Of a stretch of 64,000 bases of DNA, positions 12,519-22,560 are shown piece by piece. The notes beneath the pieces are model-generated. The model saw only the letters and a list, made by a program, of their open reading frames with translations. It had not been told where the DNA came from and did no database searches. Source of the DNA: Pachypanchax playfairii (lineage: Eukaryota > Chordata > Actinopteri > Cyprinodontiformes > Aplocheilidae); NCBI GenBank assembly GCA_006937955.1, contig SSNP01000006.1, forward strand, positions 3,030,799 to 3,094,798, given 5' to 3'. Position 1 is the first letter of the stretch; each line of letters opens with the position of its first letter. Made by a program: the position numbers and the translations under genes.

Positions 12519-12752
12519 TCTTCCTCTTCCTCGTATTCCTCCTACTACTACTATTTCCCGCCTCCTCTTCTTCCTCCTGTTCCTCCTCTTCCTCTTTTCC
12601 CTCTTCTTCTTTTTCCTCCTTCTCCTCCTCCTCTGCCCCACTTCCTCCTCCTCCTCTTTTTCCTCCTGCCCCCTCTTCCCCAATTCCTCCACCTTCTGCC
12701 CCTCCTCTGCTTCTTTTTCCTCCTCTCCCCCTCTCCTCCTCCTGCCATTTCC
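12519..12752. repeat. Polypyrimidine (CCT/CTT)n tract
   Basis: About 230 bp of nearly pure C and T on the plus strand, with a few interruptions (GTATT, CTACTACTACTA, CCCG). Several overlapping low-complexity ORFs rich in Ser/Pro/Leu or Arg/Lys/Glu are shadows of the tract. Long purine-pyrimidine tracts of this kind can form triplex DNA. Confidence 0.9.
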
Positions 12753-12957
12753 CTGTTTGGAGTTTTTATTTTTATTTCTGTCTCGCTGTCTGTTGGACTC
12801 AAAGAACTTGTCTGTTGTTTTGTTCAGATATGACGTGTGTGTGTGTGTGTGTGTTATCTCACTGTGTAAATTATGTGACTTGTTTGTCTGCTTGACTGCG
12901 TTCCTTATAGTGACTAAAGTGTATTTGTTTGTACAAATATGTGCAGATAAATGAGCA

Positions 12958-12999
<42 letters not shown>

Positions 13000-13326
13000 T
13001 GTGGGTTTGTATTTCTGACCTCCTGAGGACCAGTTTCCTGACTTTTACTATCTTTCTGGGGTCCGAGGGTTCTTGTGGGGACCGAAGCCTGGTCCCCATG
13101 GGGAGACTCCCCTTTTTAGGGTTAGGGGTTAGGTTTATAGGTATGGTGTGAATAGAGTTTTAGTTAGTCTTAGGGTTAGTTATAGATCAGTAATGGTTAA
13201 GGTTAGGAAAAGGGTTTGGGTTAGGTATAAATCTAGTTACTAAAATCAATGGAAGTCAATGGACGGTCCCCATAAGGATACCAAAACACACTTGTGTGTG
13301 TGTGTGTATGTGTGTGTGTGTGTGTG
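12958..13326 (+). repeat. TG-bracketed TTAGGG-containing repeat, copy E
   Basis: (TG)n at 12959-12994, body to about 13292, then an interrupted (TG)n to 13326. It has the same landmarks as copies A-D, with small differences (TGAGGACCAGTTTCC, CCCATGGGGAGAC). It is separated from tandem copies B-D by about 1.5 kb. Confidence 0.9.
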
Positions 13327-14909
13327 GGCTTCCCTTGAGGCAGGAGTGAGGAACAGCTGTATGTTTGTGGTTCAGTTTTCTCTAGTTTGTTTAACTGATT
13401 TTCTATCAATCATCAACAGAATAATTTATTTTTATTTAAATAAATTGTATGTTTTCATATAAAACCGGAGAAACAAACAATAGAAGATTTTTAACACAAA
13501 AACATCAGACGACCCGATGAGAGTTAAAACATTCAATTTGTCAACTGTTGGATTTTATGTTTTGGATTTTTTTTTTTTATTGGCTTTGAATTTCAAAATT
13601 TTTTTTCTTTCCTTCATGGCTTTTACAACAGATTTCGTCTTTATGGGCTCAAATAGTTTCTCTTTTTTTTTTTTTTACACTTTTCATGTTACACTTATTC
13701 TGTTATCACCAAGGAAATAGTTGTATAATAACCAATAATTTTTTTTAAATCATCCATTTTTATTTTTAAACAAATTAATTTAATCAAAATCTCACGATTT
13801 TCTTTTATTACCTTTTAATTTGTATTAGTTTATTTGTGTTATATATTACATTGTATAATTATAATGATACGTATATTTTATTTTGTTTTGTTTTTTAATT
13901 GATATGTTATTTTCTCTGTATTTTAAACTGCTGTTTTACATGAAACATCTGACTTATTTATATAAAATAAATAATTAAAAGGAATTATTTATTGACAAAA
14001 AAAGAGATTTATTTTTTAAATCATTTTTTAAATACAGCATGATGTTTTATTGTTTCTAGAAATTTTTAAATCATTTGCAAATGTTGAATTAATTTAACAT
14101 TAAACATGTAAAACTCTTCCTCCTGGTGATCATCTGCTGGAGGTTCGACGAGCTGCGTCTGGAAACAGGAAACTGTTTCCACACGTCTGAGCTCGTTTTC
14201 TGATCTGACTCTGTTTGGTTCAGCAGACGAAGCAACTCTTCGTCTCTGTGATTGAGCTTTTCCTGCTCGCTGATTATCATCGTTTCCACATGTTTCATCT
14301 TCAAACTGTCGATCAGTAATAAAACATTTCAGTTAGAAACAGGATGAACTCGTCTTCTCTGTCATGTTTTTACTTTCATCTGATTTCTTTTATTTTAACA
14401 TTTCTGGATGCTTCTGCAGGTTGAGAGAAAAAAATGCAGCACATTGCAGAAATTAACACAAAAACTATTTAAAATTATTATGTAACCAATTAAAGTTGTT
14501 TCAGAAATGTTTTTATTTTGTGATTTATTTTTTAAATGTCCACAGAATATTTCGTTTTCGTTAGATACATTTTTTCCACCGTGCTGCAGCAGTAGTTTCT
14601 CTAATCTGCAGCAGAATCTCGTCGTCGTTTTGGCTGATTAGTTTCTGCTTTTTGTAGATGAAAACATGACAGATAATTATATGATCATGAAACTCCCTCA
14701 CGCTTGCTGTTCGATCAGGCTGCAGCAGCTGAATGTTTGTTTTTCCCAACAACAACAAAAGGAGTGAGAAACGTCTGTAATTCTGCTCCAGATTCAATAT
14801 TATTCAATGTTTTTAATAAAATACAAAAGTTGCTAAATCTAATTCCATGTTGGTTCAGATATAAGATTAATAAATAATGTTGAATTCAAAACTGACATGT
14901 TTTAAAACA
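13327..14909. other. AT-rich intergenic DNA
   Basis: Very AT-rich, with several T runs (13568-13580, 13664-13677) and A/T blocks to about 14100. The rest is mixed. No gene is visible. Confidence 0.55.
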
Positions 14910-15470
14910 CAATCCCAATTCCAGAAAAGTCACGACTGCATTAATTATACATTCAAACAGAACACAAATCCCATAAATACATATTTTATTCTTATTTTAT
15001 TCTCAATAGAACATGAACTAAATGTCAGATGTTAAAACTGAGACATTTTACCATTTTGAGGAAAACATTAACTGAATTTAATGACAGTGACACAACAATT
15101 CAAAAAAGGTTTAAACTGGTACAGTTTATATGACTGATACAATTCAAAATCACCTGGAGGAACATTTAGAAACTAATCAAGTTAACGAGCAGCATCTCAG
15201 TAACATGACTGAGTATAAAAGGATAAGAAGTCTCTCAGGTGGATCATGTGAAGAAGAAGCTACATGTGAACAAATAAAAAGTACAGAAACTTTAGAGCAA
15301 CATCTGCTCCCGTCTAGACGTATCTCTCATAAGATCTTGCATTTATCAGCAAGACGTTGTTGCCATTAAAGTCTTAATTGTTTATGTTCTATTGGGAATA
15401 AAATGAGATTTACAAATCATTACATTCTGTTCTGATTACAAAATCAAAAACTTTTTTTGGAATTTGTAAC
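14910..15470 (+). mobile_element. Deleted non-autonomous Tc1/mariner derivative
   Basis: About 560 bp with long inverted termini. The left end has AATCCCAATTCCAGAAAAGT and, further in, TTTTATTCTCAATAGAACAT. The right end, read in reverse complement, has ACAAATTCCAAAAAAAGT and then TTTTATTCCCAATAGAACAT. Between them a short decayed stretch (TTTAGAGCAACATCTGCTCC and CATTTATCAGCAAGAC) looks like remnants of a Tc1-type transposase (GVLEQH and LCFQQD-like regions). Nearly all of the transposase is missing. The 79-codon ORF at 15130 is a chance reading. Confidence 0.75.
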
Positions 15471-16572
15471 ATTTTCTAAAATCCAAAGTGTTTTTTTTAA
15501 GGTTTTCAATGTGCAACTTTTAATAAAATAATTTTATTAAAACGATCAAAACATCCATATTTGAGCTTTATTGTCAAATATAATCTTATTTACAAATTTA
15601 ACACATTGAGAAACTTCATTGCTAAACATTTTAAACCTGTATTTATTTTAGTTGATGCAAAACAATAAATTTTTTATTTATCAGTTGGAAATGACGGAAC
15701 TTTAAGACTGATATTACTACCAACCTGTCAGTGTGTGTGTGTGTGTGTATATACAAACTGCATGTGATGTTTTGGTATTCGCGGCCGTCAGTCCTGACAT
15801 GTGTCTCTGTGGGATTTGCACCCTCAGGTCAAGCGTTAAAAGTATACTGAGAGTTTAACATTGACTCTCTATGTTCAGGAATTATTGACTGACGGGCTTT
15901 GTATGGAAAATATTTAGGTTGTTCAAACGTTACACAGATCAAACATGTGTCTCTTGACCTTTGACCCTTCAGACGATTCATGTAATCCTTCATATCTGAC
16001 ATTAATGTAAAGTTGCACATACAGTAGGAGGTTTGAGCCTTAAGCTGCTGACGGCAGCCTCGTGTGGATTAGAGCGGAGGGAAGCTGCTGCTGGACAGAT
16101 CAGATGTCAGCTGCAGCGGCTGAAGTAACGCGCTGTGGTTCTGCAGAAGATTAGAGCTGTTTTCAATCAGACGGAAACCAAAGAGACAACAGAGGATAAA
16201 GACGAGACGGAACCAGCAGAGCCAGAAAACTAAACGCTCTCTGATGGTTTCAAGGAAAAGATGATTTCATCCAGGAGTGAAACTGGAAGAACGCAGTGAA
16301 GAGAAGAGTGTCTGTTTATCCAGTAAACAGCTCCACACGTTCCAAGATCACGTACCGTCCTCCAGTATTAAAGCTTAGAGTTACATGCAAGTAAACATAA
16401 ACATCACAGTGTTTCCACTGAAATCCTGAATAATACCTGATCTTCATCTGAAACCTGATTCATTTAATCAGACGTCTTTATTCATTCAGCATCTACAATC
16501 ACAGGTGGGTCTTAAACCAGGTGACTGTCAGAGGAACACTGTTCTACAGGTTAGAACCAGGAACAGGAACAA
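15471..16572. other. Intergenic block, partly complex sequence
   Basis: AT-rich to about 15720, with a short (GT)n near 15731. The block from about 15770 to 16210 is more complex and unique-looking. It contains a good DR1 motif and GGATTAGAG/AGATTAGAG repeats near 16067 and 16149. No exon-like ORF is visible. Confidence 0.45.
15955..15967 (-). promoter_or_regulatory. DR1-type nuclear receptor motif
   Basis: TGACCTTTGACCC reads GGGTCAAAGGTCA on the minus strand: two hexamer half-sites in direct orientation with a one-base spacer. RXR heterodimers, COUP-TF and HNF4 recognise this class of site. Function is inferred from the motif only. Confidence 0.35.
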
Positions 16573-17697
16573 CACTCACTGGCCACTTTATTAGGAACAC
16601 CTGTCCAACTTCTCGTTAACGCAGATTTCTAATCAGCCAATCACATGGCAGCACCTCAATACATTTAGGCATGTAGACGTGGTCAAGACGATCTGACGTT
16701 CAAACCATCAGAATGTGATCAGAATGGTGCCAGATGGGCTGGTCTGAGTATTTCAGAAATTTCTAATCTACTGGGATTTTCATGCACAACCATCTCTAGG
16801 ATTTACAGAGAATGGTCCGAAAAAGGGAAAATATCCAGTGAGCTGCAGTTCTCTTGACGCCAGAGGTCAGAGGAGAACCAGACTGGTTCGAGCTGATAGA
16901 AAGACAACAGTAACTCAAATAACCACTCGTTACAACCAAGGTAGGCAGAAGAGCATCTCTGAACGCACAGTACGTCGAACGTTGAGGCAGATGGGCTACA
17001 GCAGCAGAAGACCACGCCGGGTGCCACTCCTTTCAGCTAAGAACAGGAAACTGAGGCTACAATTTGCACAGACTCACCAAAATTGGACAATAAAAGATTG
17101 TAAAAATGTTTCCTGGTCTGATGAGTCTCGATTTCTGCTGCGACATTCGGATGGTAGGGTCAGAATTTGGCGTCAACAACATGAAAGCATGGATCCATCC
17201 TGCCTTGTATCAACGGTTCAGGCTGGTGGTGGTGGTGTAATGGTGTGGGGAATATTTTCTTGGCACTCTTTGGGCCCCTTGGTACCAATTGAGCATCGTT
17301 ACAACGCCACAGCCTACTAGAGCTGACCATGTCCATCCCTTTATGACCAGAATGTACCCAACTTCTGATGGCTACTTTCAGCAGGATAATGCGCCATGTC
17401 ATAAAGCTGGAATCATCTCGGACTGGTTTCTTGAACATGACAATGAGTTCACTGTACTCAAATGGCCTCCACAGTCACCAGATCTCAATCCAATAGAGCA
17501 TCTTTGGGATGTGGTGGAATGGGAGAGTCGCATCATGGATGTACAGCCGAAAAATCTGCAGCAACTGTGTGATGCCATCATGTCAATATGAACCAAAATC
17601 TCAATCTCATAGATTGAATCTATGCCATGAAGGATTACGGCATTTCTGAAGGCAAAAGGGGGTTCAACCCAGTACCTAATAAAGTGGCCCTTGAGTG
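16573..17697 (+). mobile_element. Tc1/mariner element, DD36E spacing, inactive
   Basis: The 1.1 kb element is bounded by inverted termini. The left end is CACTCACTGGCCACTTTATT (16573 on). The right end in reverse complement is CACTCAAGGGCCACTTTATT (from 17697). A TA dinucleotide sits outside the right end (17698-17699), and the matching left position is AA, probably a mutated TA target site. The interior carries a broken Tc1-type transposase in the same orientation. The two CCACTTTATTAGG ends match, so the element is near full length at its termini, but the coding part has several deletions. Confidence 0.92.
16720..17680 (+). pseudogene. Broken Tc1/mariner (IS630-type) transposase
   Basis: The encoded enzyme would excise and integrate the surrounding element at TA sites using a DDE catalytic triad. 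Reading frames are spread over several shifts. GLSISEISNLLGFSCTTIS and YREWSEKGKIS come first, from about 16735. After a stop and shift near 16850, the best-kept part runs from RTLRQMGYSSRRP to VMVWGIFSWHSLGP. A deletion near 17310 shifts the frame again before YFQQDNAPCH and SPDLNPIEHLW. Catalytic positions are visible as D at 17120 (SDES), D at 17385 (QQDN) and E at 17496 (PIEHLW). The second D and the E have 36 residues between them, against 34 in classical Tc1 such as Sleeping Beauty. A W-to-stop change near 17590 and a further deletion remove the normal C-terminus. It cannot make active protein. Confidence 0.9.
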
Positions 17698-18144
17698 TAG
17701 TTTACTGATATAAACAGGAGAAATTTCTGGTTTTAAATCCTGAATTGTCTCCTCGTGTCAGTAGGATGAAGAGTTCATGATCTGACTGTTCATGTTTAAC
17801 CTTTTCCATCAGTTTCTTCCTGGTTCTGCTGGACAGTAAAACGTTAATAATGTCCTTTGTATTAACTCCGCCCCCTTCAGACTGACGTGTCTGTGAGAGA
17901 AGATCACAGACTGGAAGACGTTCACCCAACATTATGTGCTTCATTGGTTTGACTCAAACATCTGTAACATGAAACGCTCAGTAGTTTGTTTCTTAACAGA
18001 CCATCACCACACAGAGATGAAGTCATCTTATGGAAATGAGGAAGACGAGGAGGAGAAGATTAAACAGATTCGCAGGTTAATCACAGAGTTTCAGTTCTCC
18101 ATGAGATCTACAGACATGGACCCTCACTGGATAAACAATCTCAC
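17698..18144. other. Intergenic, no gene seen
   Basis: Mixed sequence. The short ORFs on both strands (for example 17936-18151) have no recognisable family and no splice context that I can support. Confidence 0.4.
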
Positions 18145-18355
18145 TGGATGAGAGGCGGGGCTACACCTGGACAAGTTCGCCAGTCCATCACAGGGACATG
18201 CACCCACGTAGGCTATGTGTTTATGGTCTGTAGGAGGAAATTGGAGTCCCTGGAGAAAATCCTTGCAGAGAGGTCCCAGCTTGGTTTCAAACCCAGGACC
18301 TTCTTGTTGCAAGGCAGTGGTGCTAACAACTGCACCACCATGCAGCCCAGTGGTT
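18145..18355 (-). repeat. tRNA-derived SINE-like element, inverted copy
   Basis: In reverse complement it reads GCATGGTGGTGCAGTTGTTAGC, then CCTGGGTTTGAAACCAAGC (decayed B box), a TTTCCTCCTACAGACC block and a GTGATGGACTGGCGAAC tail. This is the order seen in the plus-strand copy at 248-438. It sits directly against an L2-like LINE fragment. Confidence 0.7.
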
Positions 18356-18653
18356 TGTTTCATTTGATTGATTCAATTAGAGAAAAACTTAATTCTGTCC
18401 TTCCTACTGTTGTCTCTGGTTCATCGTCTAGTGAAGCAGCTTTAGAATCTGAATCATGTTTAGACAGTTTGTGTCCTGCTGATCTTAACTAGTTAACACA
18501 ATTTATAGCTTCATCTAAACCATCTACATGTATGTTAGATCCTGTTCCAACCAGACTCTTTAAAGAGGTTTTACTGTTGATCAACACATGATCAATATAC
18601 GTATCTTTAATGAATGGATATGTGCCTCAGGCTTGAAGGTTGCTGTAATTAAA
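18356..18653 (+). pseudogene. L2-like LINE reverse transcriptase, N-terminal fragment
   Basis: Frame-broken translation gives LDSLCPADLN, ASSKPSTCMLDPVPTRLFKE and MNGYVPQA, then a decayed VAVIKP-like end. The pattern (S)SKP(T)TC.LDP(I/V)PTRL(F/L)KE...GYVPQ is characteristic of the start of the reverse transcriptase of L2/CR1-type LINEs. Stop codons and small indels interrupt it. Homology to L2-type sequence resumes at 19260, after a 0.6 kb insertion, but the middle of the reverse transcriptase is not present. Confidence 0.8.
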
Positions 18654-19259
18654 CCTTAAAGAAACCATTTCATACACATTTCATGACTTTGTGGTTATTT
18701 CTTAAGTATTAACCAGTAATATGAAACATTTTATATCTAAAAAACGTCAGAAAACACTGATTAACAGACCTTTCAATCTGTCTGCATTAAAATTCTGGTG
18801 GTTTTGGCTCCTTCCGTCAGGCTGCTTTGGCTGCTTCATCAGCAGCTCGTTCATATTCATTATGTGAATTTGCTGGACTCTGATTGGCTAACAAACTAGC
18901 CTATGAGAGCAAAGAATACTGTTTCCGGCCCCGCTGCATGGCAACGTCAGACGGCGTGTCTTCCTGTTTGCTACGGCTTATGCTAACAGCTTTTAGCCAG
19001 CAGCATGCTAGGTGGGGTTTCAACTGCGGGAGCTGATGAATACTAACAAACAAAGGAGTTGTGATGAAACAGATACAGGCCGTTAGAACTCGGGAGAACT
19101 CGGGTTTTATCACCACCTGCGTAGTTTGAGAGATTAAAACTGAAAGAGAAGTTGTTGATCTGTTTTCACACCCACTATGAAGGTAAGAACACCTGTGGAG
19201 CTAAAATATTCAACAGAAACCTCAGAAAAACTGTTTTTAATGGAAGGGACTCTTTTAGA
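18654..19259 (+). mobile_element. 0.6 kb non-autonomous TIR element, copy 1
   Basis: This copy is closely similar, in reverse complement, to 25762-26345. Shared landmarks include CTTTGTGGTTATTTCTTAAG, TATTAACCAGTAATATGAAA, GCTTATGCTAACAGCTTTTA, CAGATACAGGCCGTTAGAAC and CACCCACTATGAAGGTAAGA. The ends carry decayed versions of the CTTTAAAGAGGC terminus seen intact in the other copy (CCTTAAAGAAAC on the left, GACTCTTTTAG on the right). There is no transposase, so it would move only with help from another element. The 71-codon ORF inside is not credible. It splits an L2-like LINE. Confidence 0.75.
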
Positions 19260-19905
19260 AACCTGATCTTGATCCAGGACCTCCAGGTGTGTCTCTAAAA
19301 TTAGAATGTGAAGAAGAGCTTTCAGTTATCAGGCTCCTCTCCTGTGGAACAGTTTCCACTCTGTGTAAATTTAAATTTAGACATAAAACTTTCCCTTTTT
19401 TTGATCAATTCAAATAGTGTTAGTTTAGGTTCTCCTGATCCATCCCTTTAGCTATGCTGCTATAGTCTCAGACTGCTGGAGGACATACTGTCCACATGTC
19501 TCTGCTCTCTTTACTCTCCATGTTTGTATTTATTATTATTGCTGCTATTAACTTTAACTCTGTGTATCTTTCCATAGAAATGACAACTGGTTTAAATCCA
19601 TCAGTGTTTGTCTGTGTCCTGTCCTCTCAGACCCCAGTGGGTCCAGGTAGAACTCATCCTGGTTCTGGCTCTGCTAGTTTCTTCCTGTTAAAAGGGAGTT
19701 GTTCCTTTCCACTGTCACCTCGTGCTGCTCAGGATGGAAGATTGTGTTGAATTGATGATTGAACCCAATCAGCTGGTTCTTTAGACAGGAAATATTTATT
19801 TTTACTTATTGATTTAGTTTTTCTGTAAAAGTGCCTTGAAATGACTTTTGTTATGAACTGGTTCTTTATAAATAAAGATGAATTAAACTGAAATGAATCT
19901 TTTTG
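19260..19905 (+). mobile_element. L2-like LINE 3' end
   Basis: It begins with a decayed reverse-transcriptase tail (GAAGAGCTTTCAGTTATCAG then GCTCCTCTCCTGTGGAAC, reading RAFSYQAPLLWN). The 3' untranslated part follows: TTTCTTCCTGTTAAAAGGGA and GTTGTTCCTTTCCACTGTCA, then GTGCCTTGAAATGACTTTTG and a TTTATAAATAAAGATGAATT tail. This order is that of fish L2-like LINEs, and a related 3' end occurs at 51650-52180. Confidence 0.85.
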
Positions 19906-21281
19906 TTCCAACACTGTGAAGCTGGTTTTTGAAGATCTGTTTTAGATTAGGGTTAAATCAAATCTGCAACATCCTCATTTAAGTCTTTTGTTATGAAAAT
20001 AAGAGATTGTCTGAGATGAAAGAACTCTTAATTGTGACTTTTCTCAACAGGGTTAAACATGCAGATGTTGTCGGAGAAATGGCTGAATGAACCTGCTGAC
20101 GGACAAACAGAAGTCTGACAAGGCGTGACTGACAAATCCTCTGAACTCAGGTCACTCATCCTGAAACTTTGAGTCCGACTGAATCAGAGCCGAGATTACC
20201 TCAGAATTCTTTATGTTAATATGAGCCACAAATCTGTGATCTAAATCAGTGGTTTACAGAGTGATAATCCGTCTCTGCTGCCTTTATTCTCCTTCTGATG
20301 CTGAACTCTGACAGGTCGGTTCTTCAGATTGTTCCGCTCTGAGTTCCTGAATTATTTAACAATCAGATGAGCCAAAGGATAAACTCGGGACTCGTCATTC
20401 TGTCTAATGAACAACAGGGGTTCCTAATCCAGGAAGAGTTTACCTCTCTTTCCATTCAGTCAGCAGACTGACTCATTAAGGAAAGGAAAAAAGATAAAGG
20501 AAAGGAAGCTGACGAAGGTCAGACTTAAAGAAATCTGCAAACGTGGATGTATGATGTTAAAATTAAAAGAAACTGACAAATGAATTAGTAAAAAACAAGA
20601 AGAAGATGTTGGCTACAGTCCAAAGAGACCATTAACAACATTTATTTGGTTGTTGTAGCGTAGCAACGATACGCCATCTGATGTTTCACTCACAGCTTGG
20701 AACAGAAACACTGTCACACCTTTACCTGTTCAGGTCACAGATAAAGTAAATCCGTCAGACTGATGTGGGTTGAATCCTGGTCCTGACTGTGAGAAGAATG
20801 AGCTGAAAAACCTGAAGACGTAAAGTCTTAAATGCTTCAGTTGACTTGTAGAATGTTGTTTTGTTGAGCAGTGATCCTCCCATATCCAGGTTCTGCTAGA
20901 CCACTTCAGGACATCAGTCTGGTTCCGCTTCTTATCCATCAGTTCATCAAACAAAATCATGTTTATAAAAATAAAATAACCCCTCGTCCATTACTCACTG
21001 AAATTCTTCCTGTTTAAATAAATGTTTTCTTCTGATCTGTAAAGGCTTTTCATCACTTTGATAAATTTCTGAAGATCATCTGAACATCTTGAGCCAAAAT
21101 CTCACTGGACTGAAACTGTTGATATTAAAATGCATCACGTCATATGATCTATTTTACTGGGTCACAAACAAGATTCTACTCAGTGTTTAATCATAATGAA
21201 GATGTGTGGTGATTCCATGTTTACACACGGAGGTTTGGATACATTTAGTGTTAAATCCACCACAAAAATACATTGTCAGAA
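19906..21281. other. Intergenic, no gene seen
   Basis: Mixed AT-leaning sequence. The small ORFs show no motifs and I recognise no repeat. Confidence 0.45.
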
Positions 21282-21480
21282 CTCTGCAGGCTCAGTTAAA
21301 GAGGTATGGGAAACCTTCTCCATGTGGACTCACCTCCTGCATCAAAGTCAGGCTCACAGAAAACCAGGTGGCCTACACAGACGGGGACCTGTTAGTGCGG
21401 ACCTTCAGCATGATGAACCGGCTCTTTGAATGTCACCTCACTATTAGAAAAGGACCTGAAGCTCGAGTGGGAAGTTGAAC
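21282..21480 (+). other. Unrecognised coding-like fragment
   Basis: The frame starting at 21206 reads through LQAQLKRYGKPSPCGL, KVRLTENQVAYTDGDLLVRT and FSMMNRLFECHL before a stop at about 21476. The amino-acid composition is protein-like rather than repeat-like. A CTCTGCAG just before it could be a splice-acceptor relic. I do not recognise the family. It may be an exon of a displaced or processed gene copy, or part of a transposon protein. No intact gene can be built around it here. Confidence 0.3.
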
Positions 21481-21524
21481 GATACTCATTTTAGAACATT
21501 TTAGTTGGATTCTTCATACAGCTC

Positions 21525-21595
21525 AGAGTCTGGTACCCAATTCTTGGGGAGGGTCTGGATGCTCTTCAGTTCTGGAAGGGTTTAGTTATTAGGCA
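21525..21595 (+). repeat. Short repeat remnant
   Basis: GGATGCTCTTCAGTTCTGGA and AGGGTTTAGTTATTAGG resemble a fragment of a dispersed fish element that often carries GGATGCTCTTCCAGTTCTGG. It abuts the poly-G and assembly gap. Confidence 0.35.
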
Positions 21596-21660
21596 GGTGG
21601 GGGGGGGGGGGGGTACCCNNNNNNNNNNGGGGGGGGGGGGGGGGGGGGGGTACCCACCTT
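21596..21660. other. Poly-G tracts around a 10-base assembly gap
   Basis: A run of G (21598-21613) ends in TACCC, followed by ten N at 21619-21628. A second G run (21629-21650) also ends in TACCCACC. The identical GGGTACCC on both sides suggests one locus was assembled twice around an unresolved homopolymer. Confidence 0.9.
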
Positions 21661-21882
21661 GCCCGTTTGGTGGTGGCCGGAGGGTCCGGCGGCGCCAGTG
21701 TCTGGCAGCCTCGCCTCTGTCAGTGTGTGTCCCAGGACAGCTACAAACATTTATGTAGTTCATCATCACCAAACGTGTGAGTGTGTGTGTGAATGGGTGA
21801 ATGACAGACTGTAGTGTGAAGCGCTTTGGGGGTCGTAGGACCTGAGTAAAGCGCGATACAAGTACACGCCATTTACCATCAC
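21661..21882 (+). repeat. Dispersed SINE/LINE-tail-like repeat
   Basis: The sequence has GGTGGCCGGAGGGTCCGGCG then GCCAGTGTCTGGCAGCCTCG. It finishes with GAATGGGTGAATGACAGACT, GTAGTGTGAAGCGCTTTGGG and AAAGCGCGATACAAGTACA. The terminal AAGCGCTTTGGG...AAAGCGC.ATACAA pattern is a common 3' tail of fish retroposons. Family not assigned. Confidence 0.6.
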
Positions 21883-21884
21883 AG

Positions 21885-22560
21885 GTCCAAACTGCAGTAG
21901 GGAAGTACTGAGCATTGTGTTGGATGGTGTACTGGAGTAGGTACCAACTGGGGATTCTGTTGTTCTTCTAGGGAACTTCAGTGCCCATGTGGGGGGTTAC
22001 TGGGAGGACCAACCTCCCTGATCTGAATCCAAAGGATGTTGTTGTAAAAATACCATGTTTAATCATAGGATGGTCCATAAGTGTATCTGGTACCAGGCCA
22101 AAGGTTTATGGTCTATTTTGTACTTGTATCATTAGGCTTGAGACCCTGGGTCTTGGACACTCAGGTAAACAGAGTGTAAGAGCCAAAACCTGATCACCAT
22201 CTTGTGATGAGTTGGTTCTGGTGACAGGGAAGGATCCTAGACAGTCCTGCTAAACCCAAACAAATAGTGAGGGTTTGGCAGAGACCTGTTGTCTGGGAGA
22301 TCCTCTATTTACACCTGCAGGAAGGATTTCCTTCATCTCAGGGGAGTTTGAGGAAATTAAATGTTCAGATTTTTATTACTGATGCAGCTCTCAGAAGCTG
22401 AGGCCAGAAAGACCTCGGTGAACCCGTTGGTGGACACCTGTGGTGAAGGGAGCTGAAGAAGGAAGCTGGACTGTCTCTGAAGCAGCTGACAACTGAAGGT
22501 CCAGCAGGTCCATCCCAGCTTGTGTTCAGTTTGTACTGGAAACTGCAGAGCTGGACTGGG
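21885..22560 (+). pseudogene. RTE-like LINE fragment, endonuclease region
   Basis: Broken frames give a decayed apurinic endonuclease: LGNFSAHVGG (compare the family GDFNAHVG motif), NLPDLNPKD, then a W-Y-Q stretch and LGLGHSGK (compare LDTRVK). Later pieces such as TGGTGGACACCTGTGG and CTGAAGCAGCTGACA match the expected order of an RTE-type element. Several stops and deletions are present. It lies on the plus strand, opposite to the RTE-like C-terminal piece at 25560. Confidence 0.7.

Noticed and set aside
12369..12954. Several overlapping ORFs rich in Ser/Pro/Leu or Arg/Lys/Glu
   Set aside because: All follow the polypyrimidine tract at 12519-12752 and exist in four frames at once.
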